A stretch of DNA of 64,000 nucleotides from Chromohalobacter sarecensis (lineage in GTDB: Bacteria; Pseudomonadota; Gammaproteobacteria; Pseudomonadales; Halomonadaceae), in contig NZ_JAKGAN010000006.1 in the NCBI RefSeq assembly GCF_023061135.1, positions 124,001-188,000 on the forward strand. The letters are read 5' to 3'. Shown here piece after piece: positions 26,211 through 35,561 of this stretch. Numbering within the stretch: the first letter of the stretch is position 1; the number at the start of each line of letters is the position of its first letter. The notes below the pieces were generated by a model. It saw nothing but the letters and a program-made list of their open reading frames with translations. It was not told the origin of the DNA and ran no database searches. A program made the translations under genes and the position numbers.

Positions 26211-26684
26211 CTAATGCAGCCAGAACCATAAATGCATAGTGCTCCAGGCGTACACGCCGGCAAGCACGTCATCGAACATGATCCCGAAGCCCCCGGCCAC
26301 GTGGCGGTCCACCCAACGAATCGGCCACGGCTTGATGATGTCGAACATGCGAAACACCACGAAGCCCCATAACGCCGCTTCCCACGAAAAGGGAACTGCC
26401 GCCATGGTCAGCCAATATCCCACGAACTCGTCCCAGACAATCCCGGAATGATCGTGAACGCCCAGATCGCGCGAGGTCTTTTCGCATAACCAGATGCCCA
26501 GGATCGAGGCCACGCCCATCAGTCCCAGGTACCAATCGAGAGGCAGCGCCGACAACAGCCAATAGAACGGAATGGCGGCCAATGTACCGAAGGTACCCGG
26601 CGCGAAAGGGATCGCCCCACTCCCCAGGCCAAACGCCAGGAAATGAGCCGGGTTACGCCAGACACTGCGCGGTGAGCGATTCAT
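26211..26684 (-). CDS. pgpA: Phosphatidylglycerophosphatase A
   Basis: Inner-membrane enzyme that dephosphorylates phosphatidylglycerol phosphate. The 157 residues carry FGLGSGAIPFAPGTFGTLAA near the start, GIVWDEFVGYW with the conserved acidic residues, FRMFDIIKPWPIRWVDR and GFGIMFDDVLAGVYA, all PgpA hallmarks. Several hydrophobic segments are visible. The start (MNRSPRS) overlaps the thiL stop by four bases. Last gene of the nrdR-to-pgpA cluster. Confidence 0.95.
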   Translation of the reverse strand: MNRSPRSVWRNPAHFLAFGLGSGAIPFAPGTFGTLAAIPFYWLLSALPLDWYLGLMGVASILGIWLCEKTSRDLGVHDHSGIVWDEFVGYWLTMAAVPFSWEAALWGFVVFRMFDIIKPWPIRWVDRHVAGGFGIMFDDVLAGVYAWSTMHLWFWLH

Positions 26685-27640
26685 GGCCCGCCTCCCGTGA
26701 AATGCTGCCATCCTGCGCCCTTCATTGTCTCGGGAATCCCGCTGATACCGGGCTCGGCGACGACGCGTCCGATCTCGGTCAGGGTGACATCACAATCGGT
26801 ACAGCGCCGCTGAGCAGCTTCCCAGGCCGTATCGGGCACGCTGACCAGAAGCTGATAATCGTCCCCACCGCTGAGCGCGGCATGCAAGGCGCCTTCGCTG
26901 CCTAACGTCATTTCCAGCGTCGGCGCCAGGGGAATCCGCGCCGGGTCGAGGTTGGCGCCCACACCCGAGGCATGACAAAGGTGGCCGAGATCGGCCAGCA
27001 GGCCATCGGAAACATCCAGTGCCGCCGAGGCCAACCCCCGCAGGGCAAGACCTGCATCAAGCTGAGGCGTTGGCGTCAAGTAAGCCGCCAGCAGCGGATC
27101 CTCGAGATCACTGCCACCGGCCTGCCAGATGCGTAGGCCGCCGTGGCCGCCACCCAGCGCCCCGGTCACCGCCAAGCGCTCTCCCGGCATCGCGCCGCTG
27201 CGCCGCAGCGCCTGACCAGCAGGCACATCGCCGACCACCGTGACGGCGATGGACAAAGCACCACGCGTGACGTCACCGCCGATCAACGGCGTCGACATAC
27301 GGCGGCCAAGTTCGCGAAACCCGTGAGCGAAGCGCTCCAGCCACGCGGGCTCGGCATGCGACAGCGTCAAAGCCATCAGACAGCCGCGCGGTCGCGCTCC
27401 CATCGCGGCTAGATCGGAAAGCGCCACCGCCAGTGCCCGATGCCCGATTGCCTCGGGCGGCGCATCACCAGGAAAATGTACCTCGGCCACCGAGGTATCC
27501 ACGCTCATGGCAATCTCAGTCCCCGCGGCAGGGCTTAGCAGCGCACAGTCGTCACCCGGCCCCAGCGTAATGCCGGCGCCTGACGAGGACTGATCGGGCG
27601 TCGAGAAATAACGCGCGATAATGTCGAATTCAGCCAACAT
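26681..27640 (-). CDS. thiL: Thiamine-monophosphate kinase
   Basis: ATP-dependent phosphorylation of thiamine monophosphate to the active diphosphate. The 319-residue AIR-synthase-fold protein starts MLAEFDIIARYF. It contains GPGDDCALL, MSVDTSVAEVHF (metal-binding Asp), LSDLAAMGARPRG, PLIGGDVTRG and ALDVSDGLLADLGHL, plus SGGDDYQLL near the C-terminus. One base separates it from the nusB stop. Confidence 0.96.
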   Translation of the reverse strand: MLAEFDIIARYFSTPDQSSSGAGITLGPGDDCALLSPAAGTEIAMSVDTSVAEVHFPGDAPPEAIGHRALAVALSDLAAMGARPRGCLMALTLSHAEPAWLERFAHGFRELGRRMSTPLIGGDVTRGALSIAVTVVGDVPAGQALRRSGAMPGERLAVTGALGGGHGGLRIWQAGGSDLEDPLLAAYLTPTPQLDAGLALRGLASAALDVSDGLLADLGHLCHASGVGANLDPARIPLAPTLEMTLGSEGALHAALSGGDDYQLLVSVPDTAWEAAQRRCTDCDVTLTEIGRVVAEPGISGIPETMKGAGWQHFTGGGP

Positions 27641-27641
27641 G

Positions 27642-28142
27642 TCAACGCCGGCGCGCAGCGACCTCGGTACTCCGCAAGCGACTCGCCAGCTTGTCGAGAA
27701 TACCGTTGACGTACTTGTGGCCATCGGTAGCACCGAAGCCCTTGGCCAGTTCGATGCCTTCGTTGATCACCACGCGATACGGCACTTCGAGGCGATATTT
27801 GAGCTCATAGGCGCCTAGGCGAAGAATCGCTAGCTCGATGCGGTCAAGATCCTCGAGGCGACGGTCGAGCAACGGCGCGATGGTTTTATCGATGGCTTCG
27901 CGGTCGCCGGCCACGTTGTGCAACAGCTCATGAAACAGCGCTAGATCGGCAATGCCCATGACCTTGTGCCAATTTTCGTGATCCTCGAGATCTTCATCAG
28001 CGATTTGCGCGCGAAACTCCGACTCCACCGCCGTGATCGACTTGCCGGTCATCTGCCATTGGTAGAGTCCCTGCACCGCCAGTTCACGCGCCGCGCGGCG
28101 CGCTTGCTGGGCCGGGGTCGCATCACGGGGCGATTGACTCAT
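27642..28142 (-). CDS. nusB: Transcription antitermination factor NusB
   Basis: Partner of NusE (S10) in rRNA antitermination, binding boxA RNA. The 166-residue all-helical protein contains [20 protein letters not shown] (Arg-rich RNA-binding start), [28 protein letters not shown], and [33 protein letters not shown]. Its start overlaps ribH by four bases, the common ribH-nusB arrangement. Confidence 0.97.
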   Translation of the reverse strand: MSQSPRDATPAQQARRAARELAVQGLYQWQMTGKSITAVESEFRAQIADEDLEDHENWHKVMGIADLALFHELLHNVAGDREAIDKTIAPLLDRRLEDLDRIELAILRLGAYELKYRLEVPYRVVINEGIELAKGFGATDGHKYVNGILDKLASRLRSTEVAARRR

Positions 28143-28621
28143 GCCTCGCCTCCCATGCGTTTGAACAGCGAGACCATTTCCATCGCTGCCATCGCCGCCT
28201 CGGCGCCCTTGTTACCCGCCTTGGTGCCGGCACGTTCGATCGCCTGATCGATGGAATCGACCGTCAATACGCCGTTGGCGATGGGGGTCTCAAGCTCCAA
28301 CTGCAGACTGCTCATGGCACTGTTGCAATTGCCCGCCACGTAGTCGAAATGCGGCGTTCCCCCGCGAATCACTGCCCCTAGGGCGATGACGGCGTGAGGC
28401 TTGAGTACCTGCACGGCCCGCTTGACGGCCAATGGCAGTTCCCAGGCGCCAGGAACATGAATGATATCGACGTTTTCTTCGTCCACGCCATGGCGAACGA
28501 GGCTGTCCACCGCCCCTTCTACCAAGCTATCGACCACATGATGATTGAAGCGGCCCACGACGATGACATAACGGCCATCGACATCGGTGTAGCCACCCTC
28601 GACTTGAGAGATCGGTTGCAT
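28139..28621 (-). CDS. ribH: 6,7-dimethyl-8-ribityllumazine synthase
   Basis: Penultimate step of riboflavin synthesis, forming the icosahedral or pentameric lumazine synthase. The 160 residues start [16 protein letters not shown]. They contain [17 protein letters not shown] (substrate-binding F-N), [35 protein letters not shown] with the catalytic His, and [17 protein letters not shown]. Located between ribBA and nusB. No FMN riboswitch was seen in the gap upstream. Confidence 0.97.
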   Translation of the reverse strand: MQPISQVEGGYTDVDGRYVIVVGRFNHHVVDSLVEGAVDSLVRHGVDEENVDIIHVPGAWELPLAVKRAVQVLKPHAVIALGAVIRGGTPHFDYVAGNCNSAMSSLQLELETPIANGVLTVDSIDQAIERAGTKAGNKGAEAAMAAMEMVSLFKRMGGEA

Positions 28622-28809
28622 TGTCAAATCCCGGGTCTGAATGCGCGATACTTCGCGCACGATATATCAGCTATGTCAGTGCATGCCAGTGAAGCGATCA
28701 CTTACTTCATCACGGCGCGTGGTACTACCTACCGCCGAGAAGCGATTTTCTTCACCGGCACGCGCGGCCGCCGGCGCCCATGGGCCCGGCATACGAATGA
28801 ATGAAAGAC

Positions 28810-29970
28810 TTATTCTACCGGCTGGTCGCTCTCGGGGGTATCGCCACCCACGCGTTCGACGACTTCGAGGTCGAAGCCGGACAACGCGGAAAACTTCCAC
28901 GGCGAGCTCAAAAGGCGCATTTGTCCGACGCCCAATTGGCGCAGAATCTGCGATCCGGTGCCGATAGTCAGGTAATTGCCGGCACCGTCGGAGGCACTCG
29001 AGCGCGGCGCCGGTTTACGCGCCAGCAACACATCGAGCTGATCCTTGAGATCGAGACGCGGCCGACCATCGTCGAGCAGCACGAAGACCCCGGACTCGGC
29101 TTCGGCGATCTGCGCCAAGGCGCTGGACGCCGTCCAACTGTGGCTCTCCGGCTTGCTCAGCATCAGCAGATCGCGCAGCGTATCAGCGATATGCACGCGC
29201 ACGGTGGTCGGCGTCTCGCTGTGCGGCGCGCCTTTCACCAGCGCCAGATGATGAGCGTTCTGAATCCGGTCGTGGAAGACGTGCAGCGTCAACTCACCGA
29301 ATGCCGTGTCGACGACCGTGCGTTCGACTTCCTCGACGGTACGCTCGTGGTGGATCCGGTAGTGGATCAAATCAGCGATCGTGCCGACCTTGATACCGTG
29401 CTCGACAGCAAAGCGCTCCAGCTCGTCGCGGCGCGCCATGCTGCCATCGTCGTTCATCACCTCGCAGATCACGCCGCTCGGCTCGAAACCGGCCATGGCC
29501 GACAGATCGCAGGCGGCTTCGGTATGCCCGGCACGGCGCAGCACGCCACCCGGCTCAGCCATCAGCGGAAAGATATGCCCAGGCTGAACGATATCCGCTG
29601 CGACGGCATCGCGTGCCGCCGCAGCGCGCACGGTGCGCGCGCGATCGGAGGCGGAAATGCCCGTGGAGACACCACGTGCTGCCTCGATAGAGACGGTGAA
29701 CTTGGTGCCGAAGCCGGAGCCGTTGTCGCGCACCATCAACGGCAACTCGAGACGCTCGCAGCGCTCACGGGTCATCGGCAGGCAAATCAAGCCCCGCGCA
29801 TGACGGGCCATGAAGTTGATGTGCTCGGCCTCGACGCACTCGGCGGCCATGATGATATCGCCTTCGTTCTCGCGATCCTCATCGTCCATGAGTATAACCA
29901 TCTTGCCTTGACGAATGTCTTCGACAATGGCTTCGATGGAGGCCAAGCCCTGTTTGGATGAAAGCGCCAT
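28810..29970 (-). CDS. ribBA: 3,4-dihydroxy-2-butanone 4-phosphate synthase with degenerate GTP cyclohydrolase II-like C-terminus
   Basis: The N-terminal half (about 1-205) is an intact DHBP synthase: [72 protein letters not shown] and [18 protein letters not shown]. The C-terminal half has the GTP cyclohydrolase II fold length, but where the family has its zinc-binding C-x-G-D-x-x-x-S-x-x-C-D-C cluster this protein reads [16 protein letters not shown], with no cysteines. It is therefore unlikely to hydrolyse GTP, and a separate RibA is needed. Degenerate C-terminal halves of this kind are known in Gammaproteobacteria. The gap to ribH is 188 bases. Confidence 0.92.
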   Translation of the reverse strand: MALSSKQGLASIEAIVEDIRQGKMVILMDDEDRENEGDIIMAAECVEAEHINFMARHARGLICLPMTRERCERLELPLMVRDNGSGFGTKFTVSIEAARGVSTGISASDRARTVRAAAARDAVAADIVQPGHIFPLMAEPGGVLRRAGHTEAACDLSAMAGFEPSGVICEVMNDDGSMARRDELERFAVEHGIKVGTIADLIHYRIHHERTVEEVERTVVDTAFGELTLHVFHDRIQNAHHLALVKGAPHSETPTTVRVHIADTLRDLLMLSKPESHSWTASSALAQIAEAESGVFVLLDDGRPRLDLKDQLDVLLARKPAPRSSASDGAGNYLTIGTGSQILRQLGVGQMRLLSSPWKFSALSGFDLEVVERVGGDTPESDQPVE

Positions 29971-30146
29971 GGTGTCTCCGATGCTCGTCTCGTACGCCGG
30001 TGCGGTCTTGTCATCGGCGCCGTCATAAGATGTGTCGTGGTGTCACGACGCGGGCGTCGTCGCTCTTCGACACCCAGTCAGGTCGGCGCCCAGAGTACCT
30101 GCAAGCGCGCTTGCGCGCCAGTAGCAACACCCAGGCGAATGACGAT

Positions 30147-31316
30147 TCAGACGTCGTCAGACGCCGCACGCTCGCGCGCGTGCGGTCGCGCAACAATCCG
30201 CCAATCGCGCCCCACGGCGCGGATGTCGTCGATTTGCAACGGACGCTGCTGGGCCATGCGCTCGAGCCCCGGCAACGCAAATAGCGGCCGCGCCTCACCC
30301 CCCAGTAACGTCGGCGCCACGAACAGATGCATCTCATCGATGGCGTTGATATCGAGCATGGCCCCGGCCAGCGTCGCGCCGGTTTCGAGCAGCACTTCGT
30401 TGCATTGCTCGCGCGCGGCCAGATGCGCCAGCAGGGCACGTAGATCGACGCGCCCTTCGGCCGCTTCGGGCAGCACGAGCACCTCCGCCCCGGCTTGTTC
30501 CAGCGGCGCGCGGCGCGTCTCATCCCGCGAGACGGTCGCCACCAGGGTGCGCCCCGGCTCGCGCAAGCACGCCGCCGCCACCGGCAAGCGCAGCCGCGAA
30601 TCGACCACGACACGAAGGGGCTGGCGCTCGGCGATCGCTTCAGCATCATCCAGCTCGAGCTGCGCGGCACGCACCGTGAGGCGCGAGTTGTCGAAAATCA
30701 CCGAATCGACCCCGGTCATCACCGCGCTCGAGCGCGCCCGCAAGCGTTGCACCTCGGTACGCGCCCGCTCGCCGGTAATCCATTGCGACTCGCCGCTAGC
30801 CATGGCGGTACGACCGTCCAGGCTCATCGCCATCTTCAGGCGCACGAATGGCAACCCCTCGCGCATGCGCTTGACGAAACCGACATTGAGCGCCTCGGCA
30901 TCGGCCTCCAGGCAGCCCACCTCGACCTCGATGCCCGCCTCACGCAGCATGGCCACGCCGCGCCCGGCCACCTGCGGGTTGGGATCCACCATGGCGACCA
31001 CGACACGGCCCACGCCGGCGTCGATAAGCGCCTGGGCACACGGCGGCGTGCGACCGTGGTGCGAACAAGGCTCCAGCGTGACATAAACCGTAGCGCCCCG
31101 CGCCGCCTCGCCAGCGGCACGCAAGGCGTGTACCTCGGCATGAGGCTCACCGGCACGTGCATGATAGCCCTCCCCGACGATGCGCCCCTCACATACCACC
31201 ACGCAGCCGACGCGTGGGTTGGGATGGGTGGTATACCACCCTCGCCGGGCGAGCTTGAGCGCGCTTGCCATGCACGCTTCGTGAGATAGCACCGACGCTG
31301 CGGTGTCCTGTGTCAT
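30147..31316 (-). CDS. ribD: Bifunctional diaminohydroxyphosphoribosylaminopyrimidine deaminase / reductase
   Basis: Second and third steps of riboflavin synthesis. The 389 residues have an N-terminal cytidine-deaminase-type zinc domain (GEPHAEVHALRAAGEAARGA and TLEPCSHHGRTPPCAQALID). The C-terminal RibD reductase domain has VRLKMAMSLDGRTAMASGES, QWITGERARTEVQRLRA, and VMTGVDSVIFDNSRLTVR. The start MTQDTAASV has GGAG upstream. It lies between nrdR and ribBA. The riboflavin synthase gene ribE, common between ribD and ribBA in related genomes, is not in the 176-base gap. Confidence 0.97.
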   Translation of the reverse strand: MTQDTAASVLSHEACMASALKLARRGWYTTHPNPRVGCVVVCEGRIVGEGYHARAGEPHAEVHALRAAGEAARGATVYVTLEPCSHHGRTPPCAQALIDAGVGRVVVAMVDPNPQVAGRGVAMLREAGIEVEVGCLEADAEALNVGFVKRMREGLPFVRLKMAMSLDGRTAMASGESQWITGERARTEVQRLRARSSAVMTGVDSVIFDNSRLTVRAAQLELDDAEAIAERQPLRVVVDSRLRLPVAAACLREPGRTLVATVSRDETRRAPLEQAGAEVLVLPEAAEGRVDLRALLAHLAAREQCNEVLLETGATLAGAMLDINAIDEMHLFVAPTLLGGEARPLFALPGLERMAQQRPLQIDDIRAVGRDWRIVARPHARERAASDDV

Positions 31317-31350
31317 GGTCACTCCGTGAGCGATTCGAGTCGGTACGTGA

Positions 31351-31836
31351 TCAGCGTTGATCGTTATCGTCGGGCACAAAGCTGGGCTCTTGCGCCAGAC
31401 GATCGATTTCGGCGCGAAACTCGTCGAGGTCTTGGAAGCGTCGATAAACGGAAGCGAAACGGATGTAAGCGACCTGATCGAGGCGTTTCAGCGAGCGCAT
31501 GACCTCCTCGCCGATCTCACGCGCCTCCAATTCACGCTCACCACGGGCGCGCAGGCGCTGGCGGATACGCTCGACCGCCGCTTCGATGGATTCGGCGCTG
31601 ACCGGGCGTTTCTCCAATGCCCGCAGCATGCCGGCGCGCAACTTGCGTTCATCGAAGGTTTCTCGCGAGCCATCGCCCTTGATCACGCGGGGCATGACCA
31701 GTTCCGCCGTCTCGTAGGTGGTAAAGCGCTCGCCGCAGTCATTGCACTGGCGGCGCCGACGCACCTGGTCCCCCTCGGCCACGAGGCGCGAATCGGTCAC
31801 CTTGGTGTCGTACTTTCCACAAAAGGGGCAGTGCAT
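31351..31836 (-). CDS. nrdR: Transcriptional repressor NrdR
   Basis: Zinc-ribbon and ATP-cone repressor of ribonucleotide reductase genes. The 161 residues begin [19 protein letters not shown]; together with [17 protein letters not shown] they supply the four zinc cysteines. The ATP cone follows ([20 protein letters not shown]). First gene of the riboflavin cluster, the usual order in Proteobacteria. Confidence 0.97.
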   Translation of the reverse strand: MHCPFCGKYDTKVTDSRLVAEGDQVRRRRQCNDCGERFTTYETAELVMPRVIKGDGSRETFDERKLRAGMLRALEKRPVSAESIEAAVERIRQRLRARGERELEAREIGEEVMRSLKRLDQVAYIRFASVYRRFQDLDEFRAEIDRLAQEPSFVPDDNDQR

Positions 31837-32034
31837 CGTGGCGCGTCCGCGGTTGAGTATCGAGAATGAGTCGTGATCATCGAGATTGTCCAACATTGTA
31901 GCCTTCCCCGCGCCGCGCGGAAACTCGCTTGCGCACTGCCGCCAGGCCAGCCAAGCTCATGGGGCTGCTTGCGTTTTCGCGCTCTCGCGCACGCCAAGAG
32001 CATGCTTTCAAGGAATCGCCTAGGAGATAAGCCA

Positions 32035-32283
32035 ATGGGCATCATCGCATGGATCGTCTTCGGCCTACTGGCCGGCATCGTCGCCAAACTGATCATGCCG
32101 GGGCGCGACCCCGGTGGCATGATCATCACCATGATCATCGGGATCCTCGGGGCCATCGTCGGAGGATGGGTCGGCACCGCGCTGGGATTCGGCTCGGTGG
32201 ATGGCTTCAACCTCGGCAGTTTCGTCATCGCTGTGCTCGGCGCCATCATCCTGCTGGGACTTTACCGCATCGTGAAGAAGTGA
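32035..32283 (+). CDS. Small membrane protein of the GlsB/YeaQ/YmgE family
   Basis: 82-residue very hydrophobic protein with three transmembrane segments: IIAWIVFGLLAGIVAKLIMP, MIITMIIGILGAIVGGWVGT and FVIAVLGAIILLGLYRIVKK. The glycine-rich pattern and GRDPGG loop are typical of the transglycosylase-associated family, which is linked to envelope or acid stress but has no proven enzymatic activity. TAGGAG lies eight bases upstream of the ATG. Divergent from nrdR. Confidence 0.88.
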   Translation: MGIIAWIVFGLLAGIVAKLIMPGRDPGGMIITMIIGILGAIVGGWVGTALGFGSVDGFNLGSFVIAVLGAIILLGLYRIVKK

Positions 32284-32397
32284 CCTTGCCGCGTCCGTAC
32301 ACGCCGGCCATCCGCCGGCGTGTCGCGTATGGCACGACTCCTGCAACAGCAACGACAATGTCGACGTGCGAGCCACCGATTCTCACGAGGACCCTCG

Positions 32398-34203
32398 ATG
32401 CCCCACCCCATCTCCCCAACCCCGCAGACCGAGCTTGATGAAGCCGATTTCACCGCACGCGCCAAGGCGCGCCTGAACGAGATCTACGGGCCACGTGCCG
32501 ATGAAGTGCTACGCCGCCTGCTGCGCCTGATATCGCACCAACGTGGTGCCATCCCCGAACGCTCGCGTCCATTATGGAGCGAGCGCGACCAGGTACTGAT
32601 CACTTACGGCGATCTACTGCTCGACGGCGAGCGGCCACCGCTGCAAGTGCTCGACGAGTTTCTCGAGACACGCCTCGCGGATACCTTCAGCGGCGTTCAC
32701 GTGCTGCCCTTCTTCCCCTGGAGCAGCGACGATGGCTTCTCGGTGATCCATTATCGCGAGGTCAATCCGGCACTCGGCGACTGGGAAGACATCCGTCGCC
32801 TGACACGCCACGGGGATTTGATGGTCGACCTGGTCATCAATCATGTCTCGCGGGAGTCACTGTGGTTCGTCGACTACCTGGCCGGCACCCAGCCGGGACG
32901 CGACTACTTCATCGAAATGGACCCGAACACCGACCTGTCGCAGGTCACCCGGCCCCGCAGCTCGCCGCTATTGGTGCCAGTCTCCACGCGCCGCGGGACA
33001 CGCTATCTGTGGGCGACATTTTCCGAAGACCAGATCGACCTCAACTTCGCCAATCCCGATGTACTCATCGAGTTCATCGGCATCATGCTCTACTACGTAG
33101 AGCAAGGCGCGCGCATCATCCGTCTCGATGCCATCGCCTATCTGTGGAAGGAAATCGGCACCTCGTGCATTCACCTGCCGGAGACTCACGCCGTGGTACG
33201 GCTGCTGCGCGCCGTGCTCGACTATCTCGCCCCCGGCACGCTGCTGATCACCGAAACCAACGTGCCGCACCGCGAGAACATGAGCTACTTCGGCCTCGAA
33301 CGCCTCGACGATGCCACCACGTCGGACGTGCCCGCACAGCCCGACGAAGCGCACATGATCTATCAGTTCACGCTGCCGCCACTGCTGGTGCATACGCTCA
33401 CCAGCGGTGATGCCACGGCGCTGGAAGCCTGGGCACGCAGCCTCCCCGCGCTGCCGTCCGGCTGCACCTATTTCAACTTCACTGCTAGCCACGACGGGAT
33501 CGGCGTGCGCGCGCTGGAAGGGCTGTTACCGCCCCACGAGATCGAGGCCATGCTCGAGCTCATGCACCGCTTCGGCGGATATGTGAGCATGAAGGCCAAC
33601 GCCGATGGCAAGGACACGCCTTACGAGGTCAACATCACCTACTTCGATGCGCTACGCGGCACACGTCGCGGCGCCGACCCCTGGCAGGTGGAGCGTTTTC
33701 TGTGCAGCCAGCATTTGATGCTCGCGTTGCAGGGCGTACCGGGCATCTATTTCCACTGCCTGACCGCCACACTCAACGACCACGAAGGCGTAGAGCGCAG
33801 CGGACAATTGCGCACCATCAACCGTCGGCGTTGGCAGAAGGAAGCCCTGGACGAACTCCTCGATAGTCGCAACACGCCCACGCGCGAGGTGTTCATGGCC
33901 TTGCGGCGGCGCCTCAAGCTGCGCGCCCAGGAGCCCTGCTTTCACCCCGAGGTAGAACAGCGCATTCTCGACACCCCGCCAACACTCTTCGCCGTACAGC
34001 GAGGTCCGCTGGCCGATGGGCGCCGCCTCCTCGCGGTCTACAACGTCACCGACAAACGCCAGCCACTGTCCTTGCCCGATCTTGACGAAGACGGTTGGTA
34101 CGACCTGCTCGCCGATGCTCCTTGGGATGCGCAGGCCCCGCGTGAGCTACGTCCGTATCGCAGCCTGTGGCTGGTGCAACGGCCTGGCGCCCCGACATCC
34201 TGA
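32398..34203 (+). CDS. GH13_18 sugar phosphorylase (sucrose- or glucosylglycerate-phosphorylase type)
   Basis: 601-residue cytoplasmic alpha-glucoside phosphorylase. The GH13 barrel motifs are present: LPFFPWSSDDGFSVIHYREV (region typical of subfamily 18), DLVINHVS, the nucleophile region GARIIRLDAIAYLWKEIGT, the acid/base in LLITETNVPH, and FNFTASHDGIGVR. It phosphorolyses a glucosyl bond to glucose 1-phosphate. The subfamily contains sucrose phosphorylase and glucosylglycerate phosphorylase (E. coli YcjM type), and I cannot separate these by eye. The gpgS/gpgP pair at 43-45 kb makes glucosylglycerate an attractive substrate, but this is inference. The start has GAGGA nine bases upstream. 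Confidence 0.85.
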   Translation: MPHPISPTPQTELDEADFTARAKARLNEIYGPRADEVLRRLLRLISHQRGAIPERSRPLWSERDQVLITYGDLLLDGERPPLQVLDEFLETRLADTFSGVHVLPFFPWSSDDGFSVIHYREVNPALGDWEDIRRLTRHGDLMVDLVINHVSRESLWFVDYLAGTQPGRDYFIEMDPNTDLSQVTRPRSSPLLVPVSTRRGTRYLWATFSEDQIDLNFANPDVLIEFIGIMLYYVEQGARIIRLDAIAYLWKEIGTSCIHLPETHAVVRLLRAVLDYLAPGTLLITETNVPHRENMSYFGLERLDDATTSDVPAQPDEAHMIYQFTLPPLLVHTLTSGDATALEAWARSLPALPSGCTYFNFTASHDGIGVRALEGLLPPHEIEAMLELMHRFGGYVSMKANADGKDTPYEVNITYFDALRGTRRGADPWQVERFLCSQHLMLALQGVPGIYFHCLTATLNDHEGVERSGQLRTINRRRWQKEALDELLDSRNTPTREVFMALRRRLKLRAQEPCFHPEVEQRILDTPPTLFAVQRGPLADGRRLLAVYNVTDKRQPLSLPDLDEDGWYDLLADAPWDAQAPRELRPYRSLWLVQRPGAPTS

Positions 34204-34240
34204 GGCTTGCCGATAGGTCCGGCGCTGGTTACAGTAAACA

Positions 34241-34360
34241 TGGAGATGGCATTCCTCCTGTCGCTATCGGCGCTCGAAAAAAGCGTCTATCGCGACAAAC
34301 CGCCTGGTCCGGCACTACACCGCCGACGCATCCCCGCCAGCGCTAATGATGCCTGCCAAC
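34241..34360 (+). promoter_or_regulatory. Fluoride riboswitch (crcB motif) upstream of crcB
   Basis: GGAGATGGCATTCCTCC at 34242-34258 matches the conserved 5' part of the crcB RNA motif (GGAG pairs with CTCC). GATGATGCC-like sequence (AATGATGCCTGCC, 34345-34357) matches the conserved 3' part. The pseudoknot GGCAT (34248-34252) with ATGCC (34349-34353) is perfect. The conserved AAACCGC is present at 34297-34303. Between the first hairpin and AAACCGC lies an extra stem (TGTCGC/GCGACA, 34259-34297). A hairpin ACGCACC/GGTGCGT follows at about 34359-34376 and a T7 run at 34400-34407. Same strand as crcB, whose start is about 105 bases downstream. Confidence 0.9.
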
Positions 34361-34464
34361 GCACCCGAGGTGCGTCGTGCGCAGGTATCGCGGTTCCCCT
34401 TTTTTTGCAAGCCGCCCGGCACGCGCACCTCGATGACAATTCTCAATTGCGAGGAATTGAACGC

Positions 34465-34863
34465 ATGTGGTTATCCATCGTGGCGATCGGCGCCGGTGCT
34501 GCGCTCGGCGCTAACCTGCGCTGGCTGCTTGGGATATGGCTCAACGCCCTGTTCCCGGCGATCCCCCCCGGCACCCTGGCCGCCAACTGGCTGGGCGCCT
34601 GGCTGATCGGCATCGCCATTGCCGTCTTCGCCCAACTGCCGCACCTCTCGCCGGAGTGGCGCCTGTTCGTGGTGACCGGCTTTCTAGGGGCATTGACGAC
34701 CTTCTCAACCTTTTCCGCCGAGATGTTCACCAACCTGCAGGCCGGGCGTTATCTCATGGCATTGTCGGGCATCGCCGTGCACGTCCTCGGCTCGTTGGCC
34801 ATGACCGGTGTAGGCATCGCCACCTTCGGTGCCATCAAACACCTCACGGGAGTCTTGAAATGA
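34465..34863 (+). CDS. crcB: Fluoride-specific exporter CrcB (Fluc channel)
   Basis: 132-residue, four-helix dual-topology fluoride channel subunit of the inner membrane. Hallmarks are [15 protein letters not shown] near the N-terminus, [13 protein letters not shown] (conserved Asn), and [17 protein letters not shown] (the GxxTTFSTF motif lining the pore). GAGGA lies nine bases before the ATG. The fluoride riboswitch directly upstream on the same strand confirms both identity and mode of control. Confidence 0.97.
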   Translation: MWLSIVAIGAGAALGANLRWLLGIWLNALFPAIPPGTLAANWLGAWLIGIAIAVFAQLPHLSPEWRLFVVTGFLGALTTFSTFSAEMFTNLQAGRYLMALSGIAVHVLGSLAMTGVGIATFGAIKHLTGVLK

Positions 34864-34885
34864 GCGAATGGCAATACGGGTAGTG

Positions 34886-35410
34886 TCAGACTGCCACCAG
34901 CGCGAAGCCGGCGTTCTGCAGCGCAATGCCCACCGTCATGCTGGACTGGGCCAGCTCGATATCGGCCAGCAGAGCGTCGCGGGCGAATCCCTGTCCGTGC
35001 CAGGCCTGTAGACACACCATGACGCCAACGCCTTCGCGCTGGAGCGCCTCGATCAACACACGGTTGGGATTGTTCGAGTCGGCCGGCAGTCCGTAATGGC
35101 GCGCATAGGCGGTATCCTCGAGAAGGCACGGCGTCGCCGCCCCGGAGACGAGGACGATCATATGACGACGCTCGACGGGCACGTCGGCCGCCGCGAACAG
35201 GTTTACCGCACGCACGGCGCGCAGCAGACCGGCATTGGCCATGGCGCCCTGAGCACTAGGCGTCGTCCACTGGAACAGCGCCCGGTAGGTGCCATGCGCC
35301 AGCGGCAACCATTGGGCTTCTTCTTGCCCGGCGAGCGGCGCGTCGTCGATGGGCGCTGGTGTGGCACTCGGCGGCTGCCGTGATATCCAATTGTCCCAGC
35401 CTGTCGTCAT
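34886..35410 (-). CDS. DsrE-like domain protein
   Basis: 174-residue cytoplasmic protein. After a polar N-terminus it shows the DsrE/DsrF-type alpha/beta fold: GLLRAVRAVNLFAAADVPVE, MIVLVSGAATPCLL, NRVLIEALQREGVGVMVCLQ (with a Cys in the usual late position), and AQSSMTVGIALQNAGFALVA. Family members take part in sulfur relay or peroxide/thiol chemistry, but many are uncharacterised. The start at MTTGWDNW has GGAGG eight bases upstream. Convergent with crcB. Confidence 0.75.
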   Translation of the reverse strand: MTTGWDNWISRQPPSATPAPIDDAPLAGQEEAQWLPLAHGTYRALFQWTTPSAQGAMANAGLLRAVRAVNLFAAADVPVERRHMIVLVSGAATPCLLEDTAYARHYGLPADSNNPNRVLIEALQREGVGVMVCLQAWHGQGFARDALLADIELAQSSMTVGIALQNAGFALVAV

Positions 35411-35561
35411 GTCGCCCCCTCCACAGATTGTAATCACACCACTTCAGCGCGTTGCCGCTCGCTTGGCAAGCGTCATGATATACCGACCTGCATTGCTATT
35501 AATGCTCAGCTAATCCCGTGCCGTTATGCTAGGCGCCATCTCGTCACCCGTATGGACTGTC

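Noticed and set aside
28622-28809. FMN riboswitch between ribBA and ribH
   Set aside because: The conserved AGGGT...GATCCGG-type blocks of the RFN element are not present.
28801-29961. 386-codon open frame antisense to ribBA
   Set aside because: It mirrors the full length of ribBA, which has clear family motifs. High-GC coding DNA commonly leaves long antisense frames open. No ribosome-binding site and no recognisable product.
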